Assembly: GCF_018332515.1 (NCBI RefSeq)
Contig: NZ_BOQD01000026.1
Span: forward strand, 1-44,994
DNA length: 44,994 nt
Reading direction: 5' to 3'
Source of the DNA: Bacillus hominis
GTDB lineage: Bacteria > Bacillota > Bacilli > Bacillales > Bacillaceae_G
Made by a program: the position numbers and the translations under genes. Below are positions 1 through 9,146 of the stretch, in pieces; the stretch's first letter is position 1, and each line of letters starts with the position of its first letter. Under the pieces are notes generated by a model, which was given only the letters and a program-made list of their open reading frames with translations, ran no database searches and was not told the origin of the DNA.

Positions 1-11
1 CAAAAGAAAAG

Positions 12-33
12 AAAGAAGTATATGTACTTCTTT
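12..33 (-). terminator. Rho-independent terminator after spoIIB
   Basis: A 9-bp stem (AAAGAAGTA / TACTTCTTT) with a 4-base loop is followed on the minus strand by a U-rich run (CTTTTCTTTT). It lies 20 bases after the spoIIB stop codon, so it probably ends that transcript. Confidence 0.7.
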
Positions 34-54
34 CCCCTTCATCTTATTATCTTA

Positions 55-1014
55 TTATTTTACTTTTTGTGAAACCATTTTTTCGTACGAAAGTAATCCA
101 TCAACAATAACTTGATTTAATTTAGCTACAGATTCCTTATCACTCTTTCCCTCCTTAATCGTTTGCACCGCTACTGACGTATACGTATAAAGCTTCTTCG
201 CATCTTCACGCTTCATACTCTTTCCTTCCTTTTCAATAGCTTTCCACTCTTTTTCAATCGCCTCTACATCTTTTGGATTACTTTTCCCACTAGTTTGTAC
301 GCTGGACACATACTTTGCTAAATGAGTATATAATGGCTGTACTTTCACTAAAAACATTCCTACTTCTTTATCATTTTTGAGCAATGCTTTATCCGTAATA
401 TCCCAATTTTTTTTCAAAACTGAAACACCATCTTGCTTATATTGATCTATTAATTGATTAACAGCCTGTTCATCGCTCGTAATACCAACAACTAATGCAT
501 ACTTATCACCGCTCGGTTTCAAAGCTGCAATTCCTCCATTACCTTTCCACTCTTCAAGAGCGGCCTGTCCCTTTTCTTCAGAAGAATAAATCCCTCCTTG
601 AACAAAAAAGAATTTCATCGGATCTAATGACGTTCCTACCTGCGCTTTTTTGTTTTCCTCTTTTGGTGCTGGTGTTTGTTCTGCCGTTCCACCCACCTTT
701 GATTCTTCATTCGGAGTCTGCTTCGAAGCTGTTACTTCGCTTCCCCCTGTCGTCCCTTGTCCAGTGACATGAAGCATTCCCATTCCCAACGCCGTACCAA
801 TAATAATCGCAGTTGCAACGATTGCAATTATTGTATTACTCCACTTCTTTCGGTATTTTTCCAGAGACACTGATTTCGCTTTTTGAAACGGAACGACGTT
901 TTTCGGTCTCTCACTTTCTACTACCATCCAGTCAAATTCATCTTTCTTCTTTTCCTCATACTTCGCCTCTGTTCCATTCACTTTCACTGAGATCGTTCGT
1001 GATTGCTTGTCCAT
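55..1014 (-). CDS. spoIIB: Stage II sporulation protein B (SpoIIB)
   Basis: SpoIIB takes part in septal peptidoglycan thinning at the start of engulfment in sporulating Bacillus. The 319-residue protein has a cytoplasmic N-terminus with a TISVKVNG motif and a VVPFQK stretch that matches my memory of B. subtilis SpoIIB. One membrane segment follows at about residues 60-84, then a Gln/Lys/Glu-rich linker and a SPOR-like peptidoglycan-binding domain at about 130-205. I chose the ATG at 1014 because GAGGTG sits 7 bases upstream; an in-frame start at 1029 would lack a binding site. The gene follows folC, as in B. subtilis, but folC ends in its own terminator, so spoIIB likely has a separate promoter in 1015-1160. 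Confidence 0.88.
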   Translation of the reverse strand: MDKQSRTISVKVNGTEAKYEEKKKDEFDWMVVESERPKNVVPFQKAKSVSLEKYRKKWSNTIIAIVATAIIIGTALGMGMLHVTGQGTTGGSEVTASKQTPNEESKVGGTAEQTPAPKEENKKAQVGTSLDPMKFFFVQGGIYSSEEKGQAALEEWKGNGGIAALKPSGDKYALVVGITSDEQAVNQLIDQYKQDGVSVLKKNWDITDKALLKNDKEVGMFLVKVQPLYTHLAKYVSSVQTSGKSNPKDVEAIEKEWKAIEKEGKSMKREDAKKLYTYTSVAVQTIKEGKSDKESVAKLNQVIVDGLLSYEKMVSQKVK

Positions 1015-1154
1015 ACACTCACACCTCACCTCTTATCGTTGTCCGGATCATATCATATTCATTTCACAAAAAAACGAGATATTTGTCAGAGGAATTCGCC
1101 AAATTATCCTATATAATTATCTTATATGTATGCATTTGACTTCATTTGTAGAAC

Positions 1155-1182
1155 AAAAAACTAGATAGCAAAGACTATCTAG
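1155..1182 (-). terminator. folC terminator overlapping the folC stop codon
   Basis: CTAGATAG and CTATCTAG form a perfect 8-bp stem with a 6-base loop, followed on the minus strand by six T residues. The folC stop codon (TAG, 1179-1181) is part of the stem, so translation ends inside the terminator. Confidence 0.85.
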
Positions 1183-2480
1183 TTTTTTTCGCGAATATAT
1201 TTTCGAACTTCAGAAATGAAATAAAGAGAACCCGTTATGATAAAGACATCATTTTCTCCTATCATTTCAACCTTTGTATCAATTGCCTCTTTCCAATTTT
1301 CAAAAACTAATTTTGATTCTTTCTGTGAATACGATGCAAGTTTGTCAGCAGAAATAGCACGATCGAAGGCGAATGTTGTAAAAATAATTTCATCAGCAAT
1401 AGTTTCTAATTGACCTACCATGTTATGCAATTGTTTATCACCAAGGGCAGTAAATAAAACTATTACATTTTTATCTTTATAATGTGCCTCCACCGTTTTC
1501 ACAAGACTTTCAATACCTTCTGGATTATGAGCACCATCTATAATAATATCTGGATTACTTTGCAACTTTTCAAATCGTCCAATCCAATATGCTTCATGTA
1601 ACCCAGTTCTTATTTCTTCTTCCTCAATTAAAAATGATACATATGTTTTCAGATACATCACTGCCATAAGTGCTAATGCTGCATTTCCCACTTGGTGAAT
1701 ACCTTTCATTGTGATTTGCATATCTTCAAATGCGGCGAAAGGACAAGTAAAATCAAACTGTTCTCCATCTTCGTTAGACTGTTTATGTAACGCTGTAAAA
1801 TGCTTGCCGATCTCGTATAAGTTTGCATTATTTTCCTTCGCAACCTTTTGAATGACTTGCAACGCTCCCTCATCTTGCACACCAGTAACTACCGGAACAC
1901 CTGACTTAATAATCCCTGCCTTTTCGTATGCGATTTCTCCTAGTGTATCCCCTAAAATATGCATATGATCGTGACCAATATTCGTAATAATTGTAAGAAC
2001 AGGATGAATAACATTCGTAGAGTCAAAACGTCCTCCAAGTCCTGTTTCAAATAAAACAACATCACAGAAATTGACTTTACCGAAATAACAAATTGCCATA
2101 ACAGTAATAATTTCAAACTCAGTCGCTTCCCCTAGATCAGTTTCATCTAATTTTTCAACGATTGGCTTTACCATCTTTACAAGTTCAGTAATCTCTTCAT
2201 CTGCAATTGGCGTTCCGTTTACACTAATACGCTCATTAAATGTTTCGATATAAGGAGAAGTAAACGTTCCTACTTTATATTTCGCGCCTTCTAGCATGTA
2301 GCGCATATATGTTAAAGTTGAACCTTTTCCATTTGTGCCGGCAAGATGAACACATTTTATATGACGCTCTGGATTTCCGAGTTCTTCTAACATCCATTGC
2401 ATTCTTTCTAGCCCTGGTTTTATCCCAAATTTCAATCGGCTATGAATCCATCCTATCGCTTCTTCGTATGTATGTATCAC
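1179..2480 (-). CDS. folC: Folylpolyglutamate synthase / dihydrofolate synthase
   Basis: FolC adds glutamate to dihydropteroate and to reduced folates, using ATP, in the cytoplasm. The 433-residue length is normal for the family. The ATP-binding loop GTNGKGST is at residues 48-55, the Mur-ligase-like motif ITNIGHDHMHILG is near 170, and DGAHNPEG begins the C-terminal glutamate-binding domain near 316. The start is GTG at 2480, with AAAGGGG about 10 bases upstream. It lies 90 bases after valS, with the valS terminator between them, which is the usual Bacillus order valS-folC. Confidence 0.95.
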   Translation of the reverse strand: MIHTYEEAIGWIHSRLKFGIKPGLERMQWMLEELGNPERHIKCVHLAGTNGKGSTLTYMRYMLEGAKYKVGTFTSPYIETFNERISVNGTPIADEEITELVKMVKPIVEKLDETDLGEATEFEIITVMAICYFGKVNFCDVVLFETGLGGRFDSTNVIHPVLTIITNIGHDHMHILGDTLGEIAYEKAGIIKSGVPVVTGVQDEGALQVIQKVAKENNANLYEIGKHFTALHKQSNEDGEQFDFTCPFAAFEDMQITMKGIHQVGNAALALMAVMYLKTYVSFLIEEEEIRTGLHEAYWIGRFEKLQSNPDIIIDGAHNPEGIESLVKTVEAHYKDKNVIVLFTALGDKQLHNMVGQLETIADEIIFTTFAFDRAISADKLASYSQKESKLVFENWKEAIDTKVEMIGENDVFIITGSLYFISEVRKYIREKN

Positions 2481-2533
2481 GTATGCTTTTCCCCTTTCAA
2501 AAAACCTTCATCATTCTATTATACGCAAAGAAA

Positions 2534-2560
2534 AGAGACTCACCAATATAGTGAGTCTCT
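2534..2560 (-). terminator. valS terminator
   Basis: AGAGACTCAC and GTGAGTCTCT form a perfect 10-bp stem with a 7-base loop. The minus strand continues TTTCTTTG. It begins 11 bases after the valS stop and separates valS from folC. Confidence 0.88.
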
Positions 2561-2570
2561 AAAAAATATT

Positions 2571-5216
2571 TTATTTCTCAAGATCTGCTAGACGTTGGCG
2601 AACTGCTTCGCGTTTTTCTAGATAATCTTGCTCTTTCGCACGCTCTCCGTCAATAACTTCTGCAGGAGCTTTCGCTACGAATCCTTGGTTTGAAAGTTTC
2701 TTCTGTACACGTTCTACTTCTTTATCGAACTTCTCAAGTTCTTTTTCAAGACGCGCTTTCTCTTCATCAAGATTGATAAGATCAGCTAATGGTAAGAATA
2801 ACTCTGCACCTGATACGATTGCAGTCATCGCTTTTTCTGGCGCTTGTAAATCAATCTTAATTGTTAGCTCACTTGGGTTACAGAAACGCTCAATGTAAGA
2901 ACTGTTTTTCGTAAGCTGAGCTAGTACTGTCTCGTCTTTTGCTTTAATTTGCATTTGAACTTTTTTGCTCATTGGTGTATTTACTTCCGCACGGATGTTA
3001 CGAACAGAACGAATGATATCAACTAGAAGGTGCATTTCTGCTGCCGCTTCTTTATCTTGTAAATCTTCACGAACTGTTGGCCATGCCGCTACTGTAATAG
3101 ACTCGCCTTCATGAGGTAAATGCTGCCAAATTTTCTCTGTTACAAATGGCATGAATGGGTGTAATAGACGCATTGTTTGGTCTAATACGTAAGCTAAAAT
3201 AGAACGAGTTGTTTTCTTAGCTGCTTCATCTTCACCGTATAGTGGCAGTTTCGCCATCTCAATGTACCAGTCACAGAAATCATCCCAAATGAAGTTGTAT
3301 AATGAACGACCAGCTTCACCGAACTCATATTTATCCATGTTACGTGTTACACTTTCGATTGTTTCGTTTAAGCGAGTTAAAATCCACTTATCTGCAACTG
3401 ATTTTTCACCAGTTAAATCGATTTCTTCATACTTCATGTCATCCATGTTCATTAATACGAAACGTGATGCGTTCCAAATTTTATTAATGAAGTTCCAAGT
3501 AGATTCTACTTTTTCCATGCTGAAACGTAAATCTTGGCCTGGTGCACTTCCTGTTGATAAGAAGTAACGCATTGCATCTGCACCGTACTTCTCGATAACA
3601 TCCATCGGATCAATACCGTTACCAAGAGATTTACTCATTTTACGTCCTTGCTCATCACGAACTAAACCGTGAATTAATACATCTTTAAATGGACGCTCTC
3701 CTGTAAACTCTAAACCTTGGAAAATCATACGAGATACCCAGAAGAAGATAATGTCATAACCAGTTACTAAAGCATCTGTTGAATAGAACTTTTTAAAGTC
3801 TGCTGCCTCTTCATTCGGCCAGCCAAGTGTTGAGAACGGCCATAGTGCTGAACTAAACCACGTATCAAGTACGTCGTTATCTTGATTCCAGTTTTCAATA
3901 TCCGCTGGCGCTTCCGTGCCTACGTATACTTCACCAGTTTCTTTATGGTACCAAGCCGGAATACGGTGTCCCCACCATAATTGACGAGAAATACACCAGT
4001 CATGAATGTTTTCCATCCAACGTAAGTATGTGTTTTCAAAACGATCTGGTACGAACGTTACTTTTTCTTCTTCTTTTTGTTGAAGTTCTACCGCTTTTTC
4101 TGCAAGTGGAGCCATTTTTACGAACCATTGTGTTGATAAGTAAGGCTCAACAACTGCACCGCTACGCTCGCTATGACCTACTGAGTGCATATGAGGCTCG
4201 ATTTCTACTAATACGCCAGCTTCTTGTAAGTCTTTCACTAACTCTTTACGACATTCGAAACGATCCATACCGTTATACTTACCAGCTTTTTCGTTCATCG
4301 TTCCATCTTCGTTCATTACTAAAATACGTGGTAAGTCATGACGGTTACCTACTTCAAAGTCATTCGGGTCATGAGCTGGTGTAATTTTTACAACGCCTGT
4401 TCCGAAGTCTTTTTCTACGTATTCATCAGCAATAATCGGAATCTCTCGACCTACGATTGGAAGTGTAACTGTTTTTCCGATTAAATGTTTGTAGCGATCA
4501 TCTTCTGGATGAACTGCTACCGCTGTATCACCAAGCATTGTTTCTGGACGCGTAGTTGCAAGGCGAATGTGACCAGAACCGTCTGTTAACGGATAGTTCA
4601 TATGGTAAAATGCACCTTGAACTTCTTTATGAATTACTTCAATATCAGAAAGAGCTGTGCGTGTTGCTGGATCCCAGTTGATGATATACTCACCACGGTA
4701 AATTAAGCCTTTTTCATATAATTGAACGAATACTTTATTAACAGCGTTAGATAAACCTTCGTCTAATGTGAAGCGTTCACGAGAATAGTCTAGTCCTAAA
4801 CCAACTTTCCCCCATTGTTGACGAATGTGAGAAGCGTATTCTTCTTTCCATTCCCAAGCTTTTTCAAGGAATTTCTCACGGCCAAGATCGTAACGTGAAA
4901 TACCTTCTTCACGAAGTTTTCCTTCTACTTTCGCTTGCGTTGCGATACCAGCATGGTCCATTCCTGGAAGCCATAATACATCGTAACCTTGCATACGCTT
5001 TGTACGAGTTAAAATATCTTGAAGCGTCGTATCCCAAGCATGACCTAAGTGTAACTTACCAGTTACGTTCGGAGGTGGAATTACAATTGTATACGGTTGT
5101 TTCTTCTCGTCTCCTGTTGCTTCGAAATATTTGCCTTCAAGCCACCATTGGTAAAGGCCTTCTTCAACGGACATATGATCATATTTAGTTGGTAAATTCT
5201 TTTCCGTGTTTGACAT
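2571..5216 (-). CDS. valS: Valyl-tRNA synthetase
   Basis: ValS charges tRNA-Val with valine. The 881-residue protein is a full-length class I synthetase: [13 protein letters not shown] carries the HIGH-type signature at residues 56-59, an editing domain occupies about 190-330, KMSKS lies near 525, and a charged C-terminal coiled coil (about 810-881) is the usual tRNA-binding arm. ATG is preceded by AAGGAGGG at good spacing. Expression is very likely controlled by the T-box leader directly upstream, so it should rise when uncharged tRNA-Val accumulates. Confidence 0.98.
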   Translation of the reverse strand: MSNTEKNLPTKYDHMSVEEGLYQWWLEGKYFEATGDEKKQPYTIVIPPPNVTGKLHLGHAWDTTLQDILTRTKRMQGYDVLWLPGMDHAGIATQAKVEGKLREEGISRYDLGREKFLEKAWEWKEEYASHIRQQWGKVGLGLDYSRERFTLDEGLSNAVNKVFVQLYEKGLIYRGEYIINWDPATRTALSDIEVIHKEVQGAFYHMNYPLTDGSGHIRLATTRPETMLGDTAVAVHPEDDRYKHLIGKTVTLPIVGREIPIIADEYVEKDFGTGVVKITPAHDPNDFEVGNRHDLPRILVMNEDGTMNEKAGKYNGMDRFECRKELVKDLQEAGVLVEIEPHMHSVGHSERSGAVVEPYLSTQWFVKMAPLAEKAVELQQKEEEKVTFVPDRFENTYLRWMENIHDWCISRQLWWGHRIPAWYHKETGEVYVGTEAPADIENWNQDNDVLDTWFSSALWPFSTLGWPNEEAADFKKFYSTDALVTGYDIIFFWVSRMIFQGLEFTGERPFKDVLIHGLVRDEQGRKMSKSLGNGIDPMDVIEKYGADAMRYFLSTGSAPGQDLRFSMEKVESTWNFINKIWNASRFVLMNMDDMKYEEIDLTGEKSVADKWILTRLNETIESVTRNMDKYEFGEAGRSLYNFIWDDFCDWYIEMAKLPLYGEDEAAKKTTRSILAYVLDQTMRLLHPFMPFVTEKIWQHLPHEGESITVAAWPTVREDLQDKEAAAEMHLLVDIIRSVRNIRAEVNTPMSKKVQMQIKAKDETVLAQLTKNSSYIERFCNPSELTIKIDLQAPEKAMTAIVSGAELFLPLADLINLDEEKARLEKELEKFDKEVERVQKKLSNQGFVAKAPAEVIDGERAKEQDYLEKREAVRQRLADLEK

Positions 5217-5237
5217 TATTTTCCCTCCTTAAAATAA

Positions 5238-5505
5238 AAAATGCCCCTCATCCAAAAAAGGACGAGGGACATCGCGGTACCACCTTTATTTACAAACAAA
5301 TTCAGAATTTGCTTATACTCTTAATTTGATAACGGACAAATCCGTCTTTTCCTAATGAGAACTATTCCGTTCAGAAAAGATGCTCCAGGGCTACCTTCTA
5401 ACATAACTATCTAGAGAATCTCCCAGCTAATGATTCTCCTCTCTGAAGACGTTTCATGTCATACTCTTCCCCTTCAATGCATTTATATGATTGTTAATTA
5501 TTATA
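5238..5505 (-). promoter_or_regulatory. T-box leader of valS
   Basis: The conserved T-box core AGGTGGTACCGCG is read on the minus strand from 5285 to 5273. It is followed by a terminator hairpin (5243-5270, CCCTCGTCC / GGATGAGGG) and a T run before the valS ribosome binding site. Upstream lies a long structured region with stem-I-like helices (GAGAATC / GATTCTC). A GTA triplet (5394-5392) on the presumed 3' side of stem I is a candidate valine specifier, but I did not fold the RNA, so that assignment is tentative. The T-box class is certain from the core plus terminator. Confidence 0.95.
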
Positions 5506-5511
5506 TACAAT

Positions 5512-5540
5512 AGTGTAAAAAACGAAACCTTATTCGTCAA
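5512..5540 (-). promoter_or_regulatory. Sigma-A promoter of the valS T-box transcript
   Basis: On the minus strand TTGACG (5540-5535) and TACACT (5517-5512) are separated by exactly 17 bases. The start of transcription would fall near 5505, just ahead of the T-box leader. Confidence 0.65.
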
Positions 5541-5582
5541 GATAAATTTGAAACTACGGCTTTTATCTCTTTATGGAACTAA

Positions 5583-5617
5583 TAAAAAAAGATAAGCAGG
5601 GTTCTCCCTACTTATCT
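5583..5617 (-). terminator. Terminator after ysxE
   Basis: GATAAG-AGGG pairs with CCCT-CTTATC with one mismatch and a TTCT-size loop. The minus strand continues TTTTTTTATT. It lies about 55 bases after the ysxE stop because a short bcr1-type repeat sits between them. Confidence 0.75.
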
Positions 5618-5619
5618 TC

Positions 5620-5675
5620 TTTATCCCGCTATTTGCCGGGCAGTAAGACCCCCACTGATTAAAGTTTCACTTTAT
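5620..5675 (+). repeat. Short bcr1-type repeat with internal deletion
   Basis: This 56-bp element starts and ends with TTTAT and shares both ends with the 159-bp element at 30069-30227: the CCCGCTATTTG start and the CCCCCACTGATTAAAG end. Its middle is missing. The missing part matches recombination between two 11-bp near-repeats (AAAACTCCCAC and AAAACCCCCAC, 104 bp apart) seen in the long copy. The right TTTAT contains the ysxE stop codon (5672-5674). Confidence 0.75.
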
Positions 5676-6697
5676 CCGTTCCCTTGCTGGGCAGCTTGTA
5701 ATTGCGTAAGGAAATATTCTGTATTGCTAACGAGCCAATGCGATTGTTGCAGGCTTTTCACCCCGCGGAGCTCATTTTCCTCATTACGACTCTTTCTTCT
5801 TTTCGTATACGACTGAATTTGCCGAATAAAATGCGACGGGTACGTCATATACGCAAACATAAGAAGCTGCTCCTCTTTCGTAAACGGGAAATTTTTTTGA
5901 TACATTTGATACCATTCAAAGCGATCACTCCGTGCAATTGGATATGTGTTTAAAGACCTTGAATAAAAGCTGACGATATCCTGTACCGGTGTAGCAAACT
6001 GAGACTTTTCTAAACTAATAAAATAACCGTTTCGTTCATAATCAAATAAAAAGTGATTAAGCGATACATTCCCATGAACGAAAGTAGTACGTGTTGTTTC
6101 CTTTTCTTTCATTGCATCATGCCATTCACTTAATTGCTTCGTTGCGAACTCACGCGCTCTCATAACATGGTGATAATACGTACAATATTGTAATTCAAAC
6201 GGAGACATATACCACTTCGCTTCAGATTCTACAAGAAACTCTTCTAACATCTCACCATCATTTTCCCAACGGTCGGATATATTCGTATAATGTTTTTCTA
6301 AATCTTCTTCTGTATACGTCTCCTCTTTCACCGTTTTTTGATGCAACGTCCCGAGCGTTTGAAACATCTTATGGTATTGATCATTATCTTCGCCATTTCC
6401 TTCCGCACGTTCTAACCAAGGCATTAAATAATAACTATACGTCCCATCACTTAAAACATAATTCCCGTCCGTCGCATGATAGATGGGTACATAATTCGAA
6501 AAACCTTTCTCCTTCAAATATTGAATATGGTGCAAAAAATTATTCCGCTCTAATTTTCTATCTTGTATTTTCTTTAACGCATACGGACCTTGATTCGTAT
6601 AAATTTTCATTACACTTCCGTGCTCTTCCATATGCTGAGTGTCCAATCTATATTGCTTCACAATGGGTTCATAGCGATTTCGTAATTCAATATCCAT
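5672..6697 (-). CDS. ysxE: CotS-family spore coat-associated pseudokinase YsxE
   Basis: This 341-residue protein has the aminoglycoside-phosphotransferase/CotS kinase-like fold and sits just after spoVID, the position of B. subtilis ysxE, which is linked to spore coat assembly. An ATP-lysine candidate lies in ALKKI (41-45). The catalytic-loop region reads HGNVSLNHFL (208-217), where active phosphotransferases have HGD, and the later metal-binding aspartate region reads ISLEKS. Loss of the catalytic Asp suggests a structural or binding role, not a kinase. The stop codon lies in the TTTAT flank of a short bcr1-type repeat. It is transcribed with or after spoVID, with a hairpin in between. Confidence 0.82.
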   Translation of the reverse strand: MDIELRNRYEPIVKQYRLDTQHMEEHGSVMKIYTNQGPYALKKIQDRKLERNNFLHHIQYLKEKGFSNYVPIYHATDGNYVLSDGTYSYYLMPWLERAEGNGEDNDQYHKMFQTLGTLHQKTVKEETYTEEDLEKHYTNISDRWENDGEMLEEFLVESEAKWYMSPFELQYCTYYHHVMRAREFATKQLSEWHDAMKEKETTRTTFVHGNVSLNHFLFDYERNGYFISLEKSQFATPVQDIVSFYSRSLNTYPIARSDRFEWYQMYQKNFPFTKEEQLLMFAYMTYPSHFIRQIQSYTKRRKSRNEENELRGVKSLQQSHWLVSNTEYFLTQLQAAQQGNG

Positions 6698-6747
6698 ACG
6701 AATAACCCTTTCTTATTCAAAACATAGCTTCTAGGAAAAGAAAAGCG

Positions 6748-6769
6748 GTGAGTGAAAAAACTCACTCAC
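6748..6769 (-). terminator. Hairpin after spoVID
   Basis: GTGAGTGA and TCACTCAC form an 8-bp stem with an AAAAAC loop, directly after the spoVID stop. The minus strand continues CGCTTTTCTTTTCC. It could be a partial terminator that lowers ysxE expression relative to spoVID. Confidence 0.6.
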
Positions 6770-7747
6770 TTATTTCGCCTTTGCTTTTGAAACAGGAATA
6801 TATATAATTTGCCCTGTAGTTAAATATATATCTTCTGATTGATTTACACGATATAAGTTTTGTACAGTCGTTTCATAACGTTCTGCAACAGCTTCAATTG
6901 TATCTCCTTCTTGTACGAAGTACATTCTTAACTTCGTAAATTCTTCTTCTGGTTCTTTCGTAAATAATTTCGTTAAATAAAGTGCATTTTCATCTCGCTG
7001 TGAATATGCCTCTTCCTCTGGCTCTTCCTGCTTTTTCGCTTTTTCTTTCTTGAAATTTTTTCGCCCGAACAATTCAAATTGTGGCGTCGTTTCTTTCTCC
7101 TCTTCACGCCCCGCAAATTCATGTTCTTCTAATTCCTCTTCTTCTATTTCTTGCTCTTTTCTTTCTTCTAGCTGAAACGGTTCAAATGCATAATCTTCCC
7201 ATCCATCTGATTCTTTATAGGCTGGTACTTCTTCATGCGGCGCAGGTCTATTCTCATCCTCTTCAGCTGAAACATCCTCTAACTCGGCATATGCCGTTTC
7301 TTCCTCTTCATCCTCGGTTCTTTCCTCGTCACATAAACCTGTAATAGATAGATCCGCTAACAATTGTAAGCAACCATTTTCCTTTAATTCATAATCAAAC
7401 TCCTCGATTGATACATATAATTCTTCAATTACTTTCACTCGATTTCTTGGAATTGATATTTCGAGCGGAAAGGAATGGACAAGTTCATTAACCCCGTCTT
7501 CCCTTGTTTCTACATAATCAATTGCCTTTGCTGGTGATAGCTCTCTTAATGAATAAGCTGAATCATCTTGCCTTGCAACGTACTCTCCCGTTAAATCTAA
7601 TTGCCCTCTCACGATAACTTCATGATCGAGCTCCTCTATCTCAACGTCTGGATCTAACGAAATTGACAAAAGTTCTTCGACTTCCTGTCCCTTTTGGAAC
7701 CAAACAGATTCTTTTAACGAAAATCGTAACGAATGATCTGTTGCCAC
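6770..7747 (-). CDS. spoVID: Spore coat morphogenetic protein SpoVID
   Basis: SpoVID directs encasement of the spore by coat proteins. The protein has an N-terminal domain (FQKGQEVEELLSISLDP, about 13-29) close to B. subtilis SpoVID, a very acidic Glu-rich middle (about 145-265) and a C-terminal LysM domain (about 275-320, with QEGDTIEAVAERY). I place the start at GTG 7747: GGAGGGGG lies 7 bases upstream and the resulting N-terminus aligns with the B. subtilis one. An ATG at 7777 would add 10 residues rich in Gly and would fall at the predicted transcription start. Confidence 0.93.
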   Translation of the reverse strand: MATDHSLRFSLKESVWFQKGQEVEELLSISLDPDVEIEELDHEVIVRGQLDLTGEYVARQDDSAYSLRELSPAKAIDYVETREDGVNELVHSFPLEISIPRNRVKVIEELYVSIEEFDYELKENGCLQLLADLSITGLCDEERTEDEEEETAYAELEDVSAEEDENRPAPHEEVPAYKESDGWEDYAFEPFQLEERKEQEIEEEELEEHEFAGREEEKETTPQFELFGRKNFKKEKAKKQEEPEEEAYSQRDENALYLTKLFTKEPEEEFTKLRMYFVQEGDTIEAVAERYETTVQNLYRVNQSEDIYLTTGQIIYIPVSKAKAK

Positions 7748-7781
7748 TTCTTTTCCCCCTCCCAAACTATATGTCATTACA

Positions 7782-7810
7782 GATTTATGTTCCCTAAGGC
7801 TACTTTATGA
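7782..7810 (-). promoter_or_regulatory. Possible sigma-E promoter of spoVID
   Basis: On the minus strand TCATAAA and CATAAATC are 14 bases apart, resembling the sigma-E pattern (ATA-rich -35, CATAnnnT-like -10). The -10 is imperfect. B. subtilis spoVID is known to be sigma-E dependent, and the predicted start near 7775 supports the GTG start codon. Confidence 0.45.
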
Positions 7811-7845
7811 ATAAAAAAAATCGCTCCCCTAATGGAAAGCGATTT
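7811..7845 (-). terminator. hem operon terminator
   Basis: AAATCGCT and AGCGATTT form an 8-bp stem extended by a CC/GG pair across a small bulge. The minus strand continues with a run of T residues. It lies 12 bases after the hemL stop codon and closes the hemAXCDBL operon. Confidence 0.88.
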
Positions 7846-7856
7846 TCTCTAAGAAA

Positions 7857-9146
7857 TTATGCTTTTAATTTTGACATTGCAATTTCAGCCGCCGCAATTG
7901 TCGCCTCAATATCTGTATCACTATGTGCTGTTGATAAGAATAAGCCTTCAAATTGAGAAGGTGGTAAAAATACACCTTGTTCTACCATTTCACGATAGTA
8001 AGCTGCAAAGAATTCTAAGTTTGAAGATTTTGCTGCATCATAATTAATAACCTGCTCATCTGTAAAGAAAATACCAATCATAGAACCTGCACGATTAATG
8101 TGATGCGGGATATTATGCTTTTCAGCTGCCTTACGTAGTCCAGCCTCTAACATTTCTGCTTTACGCTCAAATTCCACATATGATTCTGGCGTTAACTGCA
8201 CTAACGTTTCATAACCTGCTGTCATTGCAAGTGGATTACCCGATAATGTTCCAGCTTGGTAAATCGGTCCGCTTGGTGCAACTTGACGCATAATCTCTGC
8301 CTTACCACCGTATGCTCCTACCGGCAAGCCACCACCGATTACTTTACCTAAACAAGTTAAGTCAGGAGTTACGCCGTAGTAACCTTGTCCACAATTATAA
8401 GCAACACGGAATCCTGTCATTACTTCATCAAAAATAAGTAGTGCACCGTTTTGCTCTGTCACTTCACGAAGTCCTTCTAAAAACCCTGGTTGTGGAGGAA
8501 CAACACCCATATTCCCTGCCACTGGTTCTACAATTATACAAGCGATGTCATCACCGAATTGTTCGAAAGCATATTTTACACTTTCTAAATCGTTATACGC
8601 TACTGTAATCGTATTTTGTGCTACACCTTCTGGTACACCAGGGCTATCTGGTAAACCTAGCGTCGCCACACCAGAACCTGCTTTAATTAATAACGAATCG
8701 CCATGACCATGGTAACAACCAATGAATTTCAAAATTTTGTTACGTCCTGTATAACCTCGTGCTAAACGAAGTGCACTCATTGTCGCTTCTGTTCCAGAGT
8801 TAACCATACGTACAATCTCAATTGATGGTACGCGCTCAATAACAAGCTGCGCTAATTTATTTTCAATTTCTGTTGGTGCACCGAAGCTTGTTCCTTTTTC
8901 AGCAACAGCTTTTAAAGCCTCAACAACACGGTCGTTCGCATGACCATGAATTAAAGGTCCCCACGATAATACGTAATCGATGTATTCATTTCCATCGATA
9001 TCATATACTTTAGAGCCTTTTCCACGCTCCATAAACAATGGATTCATACCGACAGATTTAAAGGCACGAACAGGGCTGTTTACGCCGCCCGGCATTAAAT
9101 TTTGCGCCTCTTCAAACGCCGCAATCGACTTATCAAACTTTTTCAT
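7857..9146 (-). CDS. hemL: Glutamate-1-semialdehyde 2,1-aminomutase
   Basis: HemL converts glutamate-1-semialdehyde to 5-aminolevulinate, the last step of the C5 route to the first heme precursor. It is a 429-residue PLP enzyme. The PLP lysine is K268 in [10 protein letters not shown], and the upstream [11 protein letters not shown] and [12 protein letters not shown] motifs are typical of class III aminotransferases. Its ATG overlaps the hemB stop by one base, so the two are translationally coupled. It is the last gene of the hem operon. Confidence 0.98.
   Translation of the reverse strand: MKKFDKSIAAFEEAQNLMPGGVNSPVRAFKSVGMNPLFMERGKGSKVYDIDGNEYIDYVLSWGPLIHGHANDRVVEALKAVAEKGTSFGAPTEIENKLAQLVIERVPSIEIVRMVNSGTEATMSALRLARGYTGRNKILKFIGCYHGHGDSLLIKAGSGVATLGLPDSPGVPEGVAQNTITVAYNDLESVKYAFEQFGDDIACIIVEPVAGNMGVVPPQPGFLEGLREVTEQNGALLIFDEVMTGFRVAYNCGQGYYGVTPDLTCLGKVIGGGLPVGAYGGKAEIMRQVAPSGPIYQAGTLSGNPLAMTAGYETLVQLTPESYVEFERKAEMLEAGLRKAAEKHNIPHHINRAGSMIGIFFTDEQVINYDAAKSSNLEFFAAYYREMVEQGVFLPPSQFEGLFLSTAHSDTDIEATIAAAEIAMSKLKA

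Noticed and set aside
1095-1101. TGGCGAA (minus strand) upstream of spoIIB fits the Spo0A box TGNCGAA
   Set aside because: A single 7-base site is expected often by chance, and no promoter with correct spacing could be placed next to it.
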